Assembly: GCF_027531545.1 (NCBI RefSeq)
Contig: NZ_JAPZSC010000001.1
Coordinates: forward strand, 496,001 to 560,000
From: Silanimonas sp.
Lineage (GTDB): Bacteria > Pseudomonadota > Gammaproteobacteria > Xanthomonadales > Xanthomonadaceae
Direction: 5' to 3'
Length of the DNA stretch: 64,000 bases
Part shown: positions 27,126-35,435 of the stretch, piece by piece
Layout of the letters: the number at the start of each line of letters is the position of its first letter
Numbering within the stretch: position 1 is the first letter of the stretch
Notes under the pieces: model-generated
The model's database searches: none
The model's input: the letters and a program-made list of their open reading frames with translations, nothing else
Told to the model about the DNA's origin: nothing
Made by a program: the position numbers and the translations under genes

Positions 27126-27923
27126 GTGAGCATCCGGCTCATGAACCAAGCGTGGGAGCTATCGCTGCCACCCACGCCGAAGCTGGTGCTCTTGGCACTA
27201 TGCGATTGGTCAAACGACCAAGGAATCTGCTTCCCCGCGGTGAAGACGATCGCGACGAAGACGAGCATCACAGATCGTCATTGCCAGCGCATTCTTTCGA
27301 AGCTTATCGCGAGCGGGCTCGTCTCCGTGATCGGAAACCACAACGGCGGTGGCGGGTCACGCCGATACCAGATCAACGTCGCCACATTGGCTGCGGGGCC
27401 GCCGAAAGAGGGGGGTGACAAATTGTCACCCGTGACCCCTCGGTCGCACGCCGGGGCGACAAATGCGTCCAGAAGGGGTGACGCCGGCGTCACCCGAACC
27501 AAGAGCATCCGTCAGATGGAACCACCACGGGAGATTGCTTCTTCGGACCAGCATCTCGATCTATCGCTCATGCCGCAGCTGACCGACGCAGAGAAGGTTG
27601 TCGTCGTCAGTCAATTGATCGGGCTTGAAACGCCGGTCCAACAGCAGCTTGTCGACGAGCTTGCAGGGGCCATTCGATCCGGAGCTCTCAAGGGCCCTTG
27701 GCCTTCCTGGTTCCGGGCCGTCGTCAAGAACGCTCGAAATGCGAGCTTCAGCCCAAACCACGCCATCAAGATTCAAGCAGAGCGCTCGCGGCGCCGGCGC
27801 GAATCGGAAGAGGCGGCCGAGAACAGGGAGCGCCGGAATCGATCGGAGACCCCAGAGTCCAGGGCGAAGGCCTTGCAAGCACTCAAGAAAGCTCGATCCG
27901 CATTGTTTGGCTCAGCTGAATGA
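27126..27923 (+). CDS. Helix-turn-helix domain protein (replication-initiator-like)
   Basis: A 265-residue protein from a GTG at 27126, or 260 from the ATG at 27141. The N-terminal part (WELSLPPTPKLVLLALCDW through RYQIN) is the winged-helix unit found in many phage and plasmid replication or partition proteins (helix-turn-helix_36 type). The middle is low-complexity, and the C-terminus is a charged coiled stretch rich in Arg/Glu. Position right after AlpA is typical for the replication/regulation module of integrative elements. A replication role is inferred from context only. Confidence 0.65.
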   Translation: MSIRLMNQAWELSLPPTPKLVLLALCDWSNDQGICFPAVKTIATKTSITDRHCQRILSKLIASGLVSVIGNHNGGGGSRRYQINVATLAAGPPKEGGDKLSPVTPRSHAGATNASRRGDAGVTRTKSIRQMEPPREIASSDQHLDLSLMPQLTDAEKVVVVSQLIGLETPVQQQLVDELAGAIRSGALKGPWPSWFRAVVKNARNASFSPNHAIKIQAERSRRRRESEEAAENRERRNRSETPESRAKALQALKKARSALFGSAE

Positions 27924-28086
27924 CATGCGCGAAGCCAGACCATCATTTCTGGGTATCGCAATCCGTGGTTGCAATCCGTCGATAGTTTTTGCGTTACAAC
28001 GAGCCGTCGTTCGTGACGTGCGGCTAGAAAGGACCTCTCTAACGCCAATCACTCGGCTCGGCTGGGTCCATTAATCAGGAGCTCTC

Positions 28087-28440
28087 ATGCACACGATCAC
28101 CCGCGCAGAGCTTCGTGCTCTGCATCCCATGCCTGCCGGTCCCACGCTGGCCGAGCTCGAGGCCATCGACCTGCTGATGACTTGCGCCGAGAGTGATACA
28201 GGCCAGTCGCGGCGGTGCCGCGCCTTCCTGCTCGCGTGGTGGAACGCCGAAAGTTTCGGCGGCTTCGATCTGACGAACGTGTGGGGCCTGGATGACGAAC
28301 TCGCAAACGCCTGCGCTGTTGTTTTCGGTCTCGTGACGCGCTGGCACTCCTGGCCCACCGATCTGCCGAGCGATCTGGCGAAGCGCTTCCGAGTTCTTGC
28401 CACGCGCACGTGGAACGAACGTAACCCTGATGCTGAGTAA
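28087..28440 (+). CDS. DUF7673-like small protein
   Basis: A 117-residue soluble protein with a good Shine-Dalgarno (AGGAG, about 5 bases before the ATG). The central stretch FLLAWWNAESFGGFDLTNVW followed by an AVVFGLV-type helix is, to my recollection, typical of the DUF7673 family seen in integrative and conjugative elements. The function of the family is unknown. It shows no signal peptide or catalytic motif. The stop overlaps a following small frame (TAATG). Confidence 0.7.
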   Translation: MHTITRAELRALHPMPAGPTLAELEAIDLLMTCAESDTGQSRRCRAFLLAWWNAESFGGFDLTNVWGLDDELANACAVVFGLVTRWHSWPTDLPSDLAKRFRVLATRTWNERNPDAE

Positions 28441-28682
28441 TGGATCCCGGCGACCCTACCCGCTTGAGCCATATCGGAGCGCCGCGCAACACATCCATCT
28501 CGCCATTGGTTTGGTGCATGCGGCGAGCGATCGCGCCCGAGGATCTGAACCTTTCCGCCATGGCGAAGAGCATGGGTGCGGCCGCCTCCGATGCAATCAG
28601 CTACGCGGAAGCAATGAGCACTGAAGAAGGGACATCCTCGATCGCGGAACATGCGCACCCGGAGACCCGGCGCACTAAATGA
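28440..28682 (+). CDS. Possible small hypothetical protein
   Basis: An 80-residue frame whose ATG overlaps the stop of the upstream gene (TAATG), suggesting translational coupling. The C-terminal half is acidic and Ala/Ser-rich. I recognise no family, and the frame could be chance. It is kept because of the overlap and its codon use. Confidence 0.35.
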   Translation: MDPGDPTRLSHIGAPRNTSISPLVWCMRRAIAPEDLNLSAMAKSMGAAASDAISYAEAMSTEEGTSSIAEHAHPETRRTK

Positions 28683-28692
28683 GCCCGATCTT

Positions 28693-29457
28693 CTAGTCGA
28701 TTCCGGGCGTAACGCTTGTGGTGCAGCGATCCGCCTGACGCGCCAGATTCCAAGAGTAGTTTCTAGCGCCGACTCTAGACACCGTTCGCATCCGTAGGGT
28801 GATCAAGACGCCATTGTGGTCGCCGTGCTTCTTGGCCTCCACTGAGGCAAGCGTCGTTAGCCCATCGCCCTCCGTGATGGGATACGTCCCGTGGAAGTAC
28901 GGCTCGTATCGCGCTTTGGCGACATCAGCGATTCTCTGCGCCTCGCCCTCGTCAGCTGCCAACACGACCCTCGAAAGGCGAGTAACAGAGAAACGCGCGG
29001 GCATGGCGGGATCGGCTAGGTCAGGAAGCAGCGTGACCTCAAATAGCGTGTACAAGCCCGAGGCGGTCTCGTATCTGCCCGTAAGCGTCAGTCCACCCTC
29101 AAACAGCGGATGACCGGCCCAATCATCCGGGCACACGTCGGCGTACCGATCTGCCACCTCAAAGATTCTGGGATCGAGCTGACGAACAACCAAAGCCTTC
29201 TGGAAGCTGTCATCCCAGAATCCGAAGACTTCCCGGTGTTCTGAACGAAATCGAGCCCAGCCGTCGTAACGGTACTGCGGGAGCTCTTCAAGCGGGAGAA
29301 ATGAGAACCCTGCGATGTCTTCAAGGCGATCCCCGATGCAGACATCTGCAAAGCATGCATGGCCATTCTTCTCGAATGATCCCTCAGCTGGTCCCGCAGC
29401 CGCCTGCAGAATCAGGGGAAAACTCAGAAACGGCATCACCAGCAGCTTTGCGATCAT
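28693..29457 (-). CDS. Secreted hypothetical protein
   Basis: A 254-residue protein with an N-terminal signal peptide (MIAKLLVMPFLSFPLILQAA). The mature part contains four conserved-looking cysteines (about residues 34, 38, 108 and the end), which would fit disulphides in the periplasm. I do not recognise the family. A longer frame to 29613 begins in non-secretory sequence, so the ATG at 29457 is chosen, with AAGGAG 10-15 bases upstream. It is the only exported protein on the island and is on the strand opposite its left-hand neighbours, ending 11 bases from them. Confidence 0.7.
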   Translation of the reverse strand: MIAKLLVMPFLSFPLILQAAAGPAEGSFEKNGHACFADVCIGDRLEDIAGFSFLPLEELPQYRYDGWARFRSEHREVFGFWDDSFQKALVVRQLDPRIFEVADRYADVCPDDWAGHPLFEGGLTLTGRYETASGLYTLFEVTLLPDLADPAMPARFSVTRLSRVVLAADEGEAQRIADVAKARYEPYFHGTYPITEGDGLTTLASVEAKKHGDHNGVLITLRMRTVSRVGARNYSWNLARQADRCTTSVTPGID

Positions 29458-29718
29458 CCTCACTTCGATCTCCTTGTATGGGTTTCCATAGCAGCGTTCC
29501 GCAGGAAGCGGACAAGAGCGGCAACGGAGGGCGATCAATGATGACCCGGGGATGCCAAGGCCCAAAGTTGGCGCCGTCCCGACGCCTCCCTTTTGCGCGG
29601 CGAAAGAGTGCACGTGGCACCCTCATTCACGTCACCTTAGCGTCGGGGCACAGAACTGTTAAGGCCAGCGAAGTGGGCTTTTTGAGCTTTATTGAGTTTT
29701 TCTGCCTCAACGCGCCGC

Positions 29719-30609
29719 CTATCGCATGTAAACGCTCTTGACCCACCGCCCCCGCCCATCTCCGTGTCCAAGATCATGGCTCACGGCGATCAGCGCCTCT
29801 CGCGCCGAGTAGCCGCTGTTGATGTATCCCGCCATCTGATCTTGGGCAAACGCGTACCGCGCCGCATGGGGCTGAATGCCCGATCGGAAGGCCCAGGAGT
29901 GGTAGATGCTCCGAGCCTGCTTCAGTCCGCCGGCCGGCGCCCCGTCAGCCCGAAGGACGAGGAATCCGCCGGACTTTTCGGCTGCGGCGATCGCACGATC
30001 AATCGCGGAGACCGCAAGGTCGACACCGAAGACCCTGACATCACGCCTCCGCCCGCCTTTGGTGCCCTCAATCACCAAGATCCGCCCGTCCCGGAGCAGT
30101 CCGGAACGCCACCGCCAGAGTGTGTCGAGCCGGGCATGGATCGCCTCATTGCCCCGGAGCCCCAAGTAGCGCTCGAGATCGATCAGGCAGCCCAAGCCCG
30201 ATCGATTCAGCTCTGAAGCGCGGCGGAGGACAGACAGCCGGTCCGCATCGGGCATGGCGGTCTTCCGTCCAATCCGGACGCCTCCAGAGATCCCAAGCGC
30301 CTCATTGGATTGCTCCGGGGCATCCGCGACGGCCGCCCGTCCGACACCGCGAAGGGCGGACCGCAGGTGCGACAGTTCGTTCTGGAGGGTGCGAGGACCC
30401 GCCCCATCGGCCGTTCGCGAAGCGACATAGGCCTTGAGGTGTTTGCCAGCGATTTCCTCCGCGCCGAACAGATGGGTGTACCCGGAAGCAACCATCGAAG
30501 ACGCAAACATCGACGCGGTGCGTTCTCTGGCCTCGCGAGTTAGGTGCGCACCGCCCTTACGATTCATCGCCGCCACTAGGGCGGATTTCAGCTCACTCTT
30601 CCTGCTCAC
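29719..30609 (-). CDS. Tyrosine recombinase, Integrase_1 type
   Basis: A 296-residue tyrosine recombinase. The N-terminal SAM-like DNA-binding half is followed by a catalytic half with Arg152 (LGLRGNEA), His248-x-x-Arg251 (HAARYAF), His282 (DLGHGDGR) and a terminal Tyr294 (SVYM). All key catalytic residues are visible, so it is likely active. This is the 'integrase domain-containing' family often carried by integrative elements in addition to their own integrase. Its role is unknown; it sits beside a nested inverted repeat that might be its target or control site. Confidence 0.85.
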   Translation of the reverse strand: MSRKSELKSALVAAMNRKGGAHLTREARERTASMFASSMVASGYTHLFGAEEIAGKHLKAYVASRTADGAGPRTLQNELSHLRSALRGVGRAAVADAPEQSNEALGISGGVRIGRKTAMPDADRLSVLRRASELNRSGLGCLIDLERYLGLRGNEAIHARLDTLWRWRSGLLRDGRILVIEGTKGGRRRDVRVFGVDLAVSAIDRAIAAAEKSGGFLVLRADGAPAGGLKQARSIYHSWAFRSGIQPHAARYAFAQDQMAGYINSGYSAREALIAVSHDLGHGDGRGRWVKSVYMR

Positions 30610-30628
30610 AGCATTCTCCAGTTCTCAT

Positions 30629-30687
30629 CCGCGCTGACGACTGAGGCGGCAGGCAAACGCCTGCCAGCACATCAGCCCTCAGCGCGG
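30629..30687. repeat. Nested inverted repeat upstream of the Integrase_1-type recombinase
   Basis: An outer perfect 9-bp arm pair (30629-30637 with 30679-30687) encloses an inner perfect 7-bp pair (30648-30654 with 30659-30665) with an AAAC loop. It lies 20-78 bases upstream of the recombinase ATG. It could be an operator, a structured recombination site, or an origin. Confidence 0.6.
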
Positions 30688-31917
30688 AAAAGATCCGGTG
30701 AGTAACGAGCCCCGCTGCCCACACGGACTTCTCCATGAAGGTGCGCCGCGTTTGCGGCAGTTGGGGCGACCCTTTCGGGCGGGCGTGATGTGCTCAAGGG
30801 GTCCTTGCTTCGGTCCAATGAATGCGGTCCGACCAAGGAGTGGTCCGTGTGTCACTGGCTCGAACGGACGCGAAGCAGCGAAGCCGTAGGCGCCTCAGAT
30901 CGAGTAGAAGTTGCGTCACTCTCGCGATTCGCATCTGCAGAAAGTGAGCGGAAAGGCGCGCAACAGGGGCTTAGGCATGAGGGCCCAACCGTCCCCTTGT
31001 GGCAGAGGGCTCGGGAAAACCGATACCGCCGAGAAACACATGGTCGCTGTTGATCAATCACCAGCGCCGCGAGAACCAGGCCGGCGCGCCATTGAGCGCA
31101 TTCGGCCTAAGAAACTACCCACCCACATGGCGGGCCTGAAATTCTTGGCTTAGGCGCCAAGATCGCCTGCAACGAATCGGAAGGTATCGGCGCTAGCGGC
31201 AGCTTCGCAAATCGATACCTATTTGGGATCAAGCGAACGCTCATGGGATGAAAAAAGTCGCCGGACCTGACCAGAACTGCGCAACGCTTTTGGCGAGACG
31301 AGGCTGCAGAGCTTGCCGATGCTTGGCGTCGCCAAAAGAGCGTAATTAGCCCATAGGCCATAGGCGGACGTACCGGGCGAAGCCAATCGCCGCCCGCCTC
31401 GAGCGAAACGTCGCTGGACGCTGAGCAACAAAGTGGCAACCTCGAATCAGCTGGTTGGATTGAATGGCGTCTCGACGGAGCAGCCGTGAGAACCAGGGGC
31501 CGGTGATGCGTATCCCCCAGGCGTTCTCGTGCGAAAGCCAGACCACTGATACGAGGTCGACAAGGCCAATGAGACGGAGAACGGCCGCATCTAGAGTTCC
31601 AATTAGCTTGTAGCCCATGCCGCCCCCCTATCGTTCGCAACAAGCCGCAGGGTTTCACGGCGCTTAAGGAAGGGAAGTTGGTCAATAAGCCTGTGAGGAA
31701 CGAGGCGCCCGACGAAAGCACCGGGCCGTCGAGGTCACCTCAAGAGGTCCTAAGCACAGACGCCTCGCTCACACCGGGCCGCAGTGCGCCCCCGCCTGCC
31801 AGGCACACAGGCCCCAGTGCCGGCCGCTTGGCACTAATGCGAGCACCGCCTGAACCGGTTAACCTTTGACAGTAATCGCATTCATTCACCCCAGAACACC
31901 TAGAGCATCGATCACGG
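30688..31917. other. 1.2-kb stretch without a convincing gene
   Basis: Frames here are short, compositionally uneven and unlike neighbours. The best is a 90-codon minus-strand frame (31346-31618) with a purine-rich GGGGGG 4-5 bases before its ATG and a hydrophobic N-terminus that could be a small membrane protein. A 7-bp inverted repeat GGTATCG/CGATACC (31183-31189, 31213-31219) lies in the middle. TTGACA at 31866-31871 could be the -35 of the downstream operon, but I see no matching -10. The region may hold decayed genes, an RNA, or regulatory DNA. Confidence 0.4.
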
Positions 31918-34900
31918 ATGACAGTTCCCACGATTTTCGACGCATGCCAGCCCCGCGACGACGTGCGCGAGGGTCGAGTCAGCGATGCCGATCTTGCCGC
32001 TGATCTTGCCGCTGTCATCCGCGGGAAAGCGGTCCCGGACTACTCCGACCCTGCCCGATTCTTCGCCAACACTTATCCAACCCGCGGCCTCAAGAACCTG
32101 CTGGAGGCTGTCTGCAGGCGCCTCAGCGGCGCAGGCGGCGAAGCGGCGGCGGTGCTTCGGTTGGATACTTCGTTCGGCGGCGGCAAAACTCACGGTCTCA
32201 TTGCACTGGTCCACGCGGCCGGAGGCATGAAGGGCGTTGCCCGGCCGGAAGAGTTCATCGACCCCGCCCTTCTGCCGGCGGGGCCCGTGCGGATCGCCGC
32301 GTTCGACGGCGAGAACGCCGATCCGGCCAACGGGCGATCCATGGGAGATGGCGTCCGTGCGCATACGCCGTGGGGTGAGATCGCCTACGCCCTGGCCGGC
32401 AAAGACGGCTTCGAGCGCGTACGCGCGAGCGACGAGCAGGCCGTTGCACCCGGTGCCGATACCCTGAAGGAGCTGTTCGGCAACCAGCCAACCCTGATCC
32501 TGCTAGACGAGCCGGCCATCTATCTGCGCAAGGTGCGAGGACTGCCCCACGGTGGGCGAGACCAGCTTGCTGCTTTCCTTACCTCGCTGATCAAGGCCGT
32601 CGAGTCCTCTCCCAACGTCTCGCTGGTCTTCTCGCTGGCGGTCGGCAAGGACGGGCGGGCATCCGACGCCTACGCTGAGGAGAACGATTTCTTGGCCAGC
32701 CGAATGGCCGAGATCGAGAGCGTCGCCGCACGAAAAGCAACGCTGCTCAATCCGACGGAAGACGATGAGACCGCGCTGGTCCTCCGGCGCCGGTTGTTCG
32801 CCCAGGTCGATCCGCATAAGGCTGCCGAGGTCGTCGCTGCTTACCGTGCCCTGTGGAGGCAGCACGCCTCTGCACTGCCGCCGACGGCAGCGGATGGCGA
32901 CATCGCCGAGCAGTTCGAGCGCAGCTACCCACTCCACCCCGCGCTGCTGGACACTCTGACGCACAAGACTGCGACGCTGGGCACGTTCCACCGCGTACGC
33001 GGCATGCTTCGTCTGCTGGTCCGCACCGTCGCCCAACTCTGGCAGGATCGGCCAGCCGACGCCACGGCGATCCATCTTCACCATATCGATCCGGCCAATC
33101 CGGCGATCTACCAAGAGATCGTCACCCGGCTTCAGCAGCCTGAGTTGGTCCCGGCCATCCGCTCCGATGTCGCCGGTGAAAAGGGCCAGTTCGCGCTCGC
33201 CCAGCAGATCGACAAGGCGCAGTATGCCGGCTTGCCGCCCTATACCGCCTATGCGGCACGCACGGTTCTGGTTCACACGCTAGCGTTCAACTCCGATCTG
33301 CGTGGCGTCAATGCCGACGAACTGCGGCTGGCGATGTTAGGTCCAACGTTGGATGGCGCCTTCATTGACGACGCACGGACCCGCTTCCGTGACCAATCCG
33401 CCTATCTCGATGATCGCCCCAACGCACCGCTTCGCTTCCTCTACGAGCCGAATCTCACCCAGCTCGTACGCCGCGAAGAGCGCAACGTCGATCGCGAAGA
33501 GATCCGCGCCGCGCTGCAGGACGAGATCCGACGGATCTTCGGCGGCACAACCCTAGACTTGGTGCCGTTCCCGGCCGGACCTTGGGACGTTCCGGACGAG
33601 GTCGGGGGAGGCGCGCCTCGCCTAGCGCTGATCAACCACGAGGCGGACACGGTGGTCCCCGGGCAGGAAGGCCTCCCCGATCGTGTTCAGGAAATCTTCG
33701 AGCGCAAGGGCAACTCAGGCAGCTTGCGAATGCAGCGCAACAACCTCGTATTTCTGGTTGCGGACGAGGGTCGCGTGCCGCTCATGGTCGAGCGCATGAT
33801 GCGGCGACTTGCCCTGCAGCAGATGACGCGCAACGAGCGCATCCGCGAGCTCCCTGAGCACCACCAGGCCAAATTGCGCGAATGGCAGGAGCGGTCCCGC
33901 CACGAGCTAGCAGTCGCCGTGGCGCAGTGCTACCGGAATCTCTATTACCCGGCCCGCAATCGCGCTGCGGGCGCGAACGTCGATCTGGCCCACTCGGTCA
34001 TCGACCTTGGCACGGCGTCTGATCGGCCCGGCGCGGGCCAGCAGCAGGTACTGACGGCGCTGCGCGACCTCAACAAGCTGCGCGGCGTTGAGGATGCGCC
34101 GGAGTCGCCGGCCTACGTGCGAGATCGTACACCGCTCAAGCGCGGCCAGATCAGCACGGTCGACCTGCGCAACGAGTTCCGCAAGGACCCAGCGCTCTCA
34201 ATCCTGCTCGGCGACGATGCCTTCATCAAGCTGGTTCGCACCGGCGTCGAACGTGGCGACTACATCTATCGCCGAGGAGACTTGGTCTACGGCCAAGGCG
34301 ATCCCGCCGCGCAGATCATGATCGACGAGCAGTCCTTCGTGCTCACCCGCGCATTCGCCGAGCAGAACGGGCTTTGGCCTCGCAAGCCGGTCGGGAGCGA
34401 GCTTTCGCCAGGCCAAACGGCGCCAACGCCTGCGGGCGCATCGCCGTCTGGTGGCTCAGCGCAACAGCCGTACTCATCGCACACGCCGACCAGTCAGCCT
34501 CCGGCTGTAGCGGAGCCGCGGCGCCTGCAGGCCGAAGGGCCGCTCAAGGAAGCCTTGGGCATTCTTTTTGACAGGGCACGCGGCAGCGGCTGCAAGCAGC
34601 TGGCAGCACTCACGGTGCAGTGCTTCGACGCTGGCGACCTGTTTCGCCTCCTTCCGGCGGCCAATGGTGTCTCCGGCGCCAGCAAGCAGGTCACCGTGAA
34701 GGTCGACTTGGAAATGGCCGAGGGTGGCCTGCTAACGATCGATTTCACGGGCCCACTGACCGAGGCCCAGTTGGTTCGCGAGTTCTTGCAGCCCCAGCTC
34801 ACCGCGGCCAAAGACAAGAATCCGCGGATGCTCGGGGTGGAACTTCGCTTCAATGATGGCCTGGACCTGTCAGGCGATGCACCGGAGCGCCTGCGCGATC

Positions 34901-34959
34901 AGCTGACCCGCGTGGGCAATGGCGCTGCGTTCGTATCTGCTGAAGCGGAACGCGCCTGA
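31918..34959 (+). CDS. DUF499-type P-loop ATPase (BrxC/PglY-related), first gene of putative defence operon
   Basis: A 1,013-residue protein. The N-terminal P-loop SFGGGKTH (85-92, Lys90) and Walker B LILLDEP (193-199) match the DUF499 group of large AAA-like ATPases. The C-terminal third carries a Pro/Gly/Ser-rich linker (about 820-860) and a small alpha/beta domain. Proteins of this group are related to the BrxC/PglY ATPases of BREX and are repeatedly found beside DUF1156 methylases in predicted anti-phage clusters; that is family knowledge, not a search result. The stop and the next ATG share a base (TGATG). No PglZ-type partner is nearby. Confidence 0.85.
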   Translation: MTVPTIFDACQPRDDVREGRVSDADLAADLAAVIRGKAVPDYSDPARFFANTYPTRGLKNLLEAVCRRLSGAGGEAAAVLRLDTSFGGGKTHGLIALVHAAGGMKGVARPEEFIDPALLPAGPVRIAAFDGENADPANGRSMGDGVRAHTPWGEIAYALAGKDGFERVRASDEQAVAPGADTLKELFGNQPTLILLDEPAIYLRKVRGLPHGGRDQLAAFLTSLIKAVESSPNVSLVFSLAVGKDGRASDAYAEENDFLASRMAEIESVAARKATLLNPTEDDETALVLRRRLFAQVDPHKAAEVVAAYRALWRQHASALPPTAADGDIAEQFERSYPLHPALLDTLTHKTATLGTFHRVRGMLRLLVRTVAQLWQDRPADATAIHLHHIDPANPAIYQEIVTRLQQPELVPAIRSDVAGEKGQFALAQQIDKAQYAGLPPYTAYAARTVLVHTLAFNSDLRGVNADELRLAMLGPTLDGAFIDDARTRFRDQSAYLDDRPNAPLRFLYEPNLTQLVRREERNVDREEIRAALQDEIRRIFGGTTLDLVPFPAGPWDVPDEVGGGAPRLALINHEADTVVPGQEGLPDRVQEIFERKGNSGSLRMQRNNLVFLVADEGRVPLMVERMMRRLALQQMTRNERIRELPEHHQAKLREWQERSRHELAVAVAQCYRNLYYPARNRAAGANVDLAHSVIDLGTASDRPGAGQQQVLTALRDLNKLRGVEDAPESPAYVRDRTPLKRGQISTVDLRNEFRKDPALSILLGDDAFIKLVRTGVERGDYIYRRGDLVYGQGDPAAQIMIDEQSFVLTRAFAEQNGLWPRKPVGSELSPGQTAPTPAGASPSGGSAQQPYSSHTPTSQPPAVAEPRRLQAEGPLKEALGILFDRARGSGCKQLAALTVQCFDAGDLFRLLPAANGVSGASKQVTVKVDLEMAEGGLLTIDFTGPLTEAQLVREFLQPQLTAAKDKNPRMLGVELRFNDGLDLSGDAPERLRDQLTRVGNGAAFVSAEAERA

Positions 34960-35435
34960 TGGCCAGCCGCAACGTTAAAACTATCCGCTCCGCCCGCAGT
35001 GCGGCGCCCCGTTACGAGCTGCGGCTCTACCGCCACGGCCCTGGCGACAGCGAGATGCGCGTCTACCGCCTGCCGGTTGCCGCCAGTGAGGACGGCGAGC
35101 CCGTTTTCGTCGGCGGACTGCGCGGCGCCGGGTTGGAGCGTTTCGAGCCCCGCATCCTGCGCATCCTGCGCCACCATGGCGTACGTCTCGGACTTGGCGC
35201 ACCGGGTCAGCGCAATGTTCAGGGCCTCGATGAAGAGACCGCCCTAGTTCTTGGGCTGCTTTTCCGCACACTGGCGCCGATGCGCAACCGCGACAACATG
35301 CAGGCTTGCGTGGACGGCATCGAGCGCATGGGACGAGAGGAGGCCGCCTACTGGCTTGGGATGGTCATGCACCGCCACAAGCCCCGGCGCATTCTGCAGG
35401 CCCTGCGCATCGTCCTCAACGCGTCCGAGGATTGA
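34959..35435 (+). CDS. Small accessory protein of the putative defence operon
   Basis: A 158-residue basic protein with a conserved-looking core (RILRHHGVRLGLGAPGQ and the helix ETALVLGLLFRTLAPMRNRD), ending in RRILQALRIVL. I cannot name the family with certainty; it may be the small DUF7680-like protein that accompanies DUF499 ATPases. It is translationally coupled at both ends: TGATG with the ATPase gene, and a TTGA overlap with the next gene. That points to fixed stoichiometry, for example a subunit or adaptor of the ATPase. Confidence 0.7.
   Translation: MASRNVKTIRSARSAAPRYELRLYRHGPGDSEMRVYRLPVAASEDGEPVFVGGLRGAGLERFEPRILRILRHHGVRLGLGAPGQRNVQGLDEETALVLGLLFRTLAPMRNRDNMQACVDGIERMGREEAAYWLGMVMHRHKPRRILQALRIVLNASED

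Noticed and set aside
31107-31721. 204-codon minus-strand frame in the gene-poor region
   Set aside because: Composition is uneven (Ser/Arg/Pro-rich) with no family, no Shine-Dalgarno and no conserved pattern.
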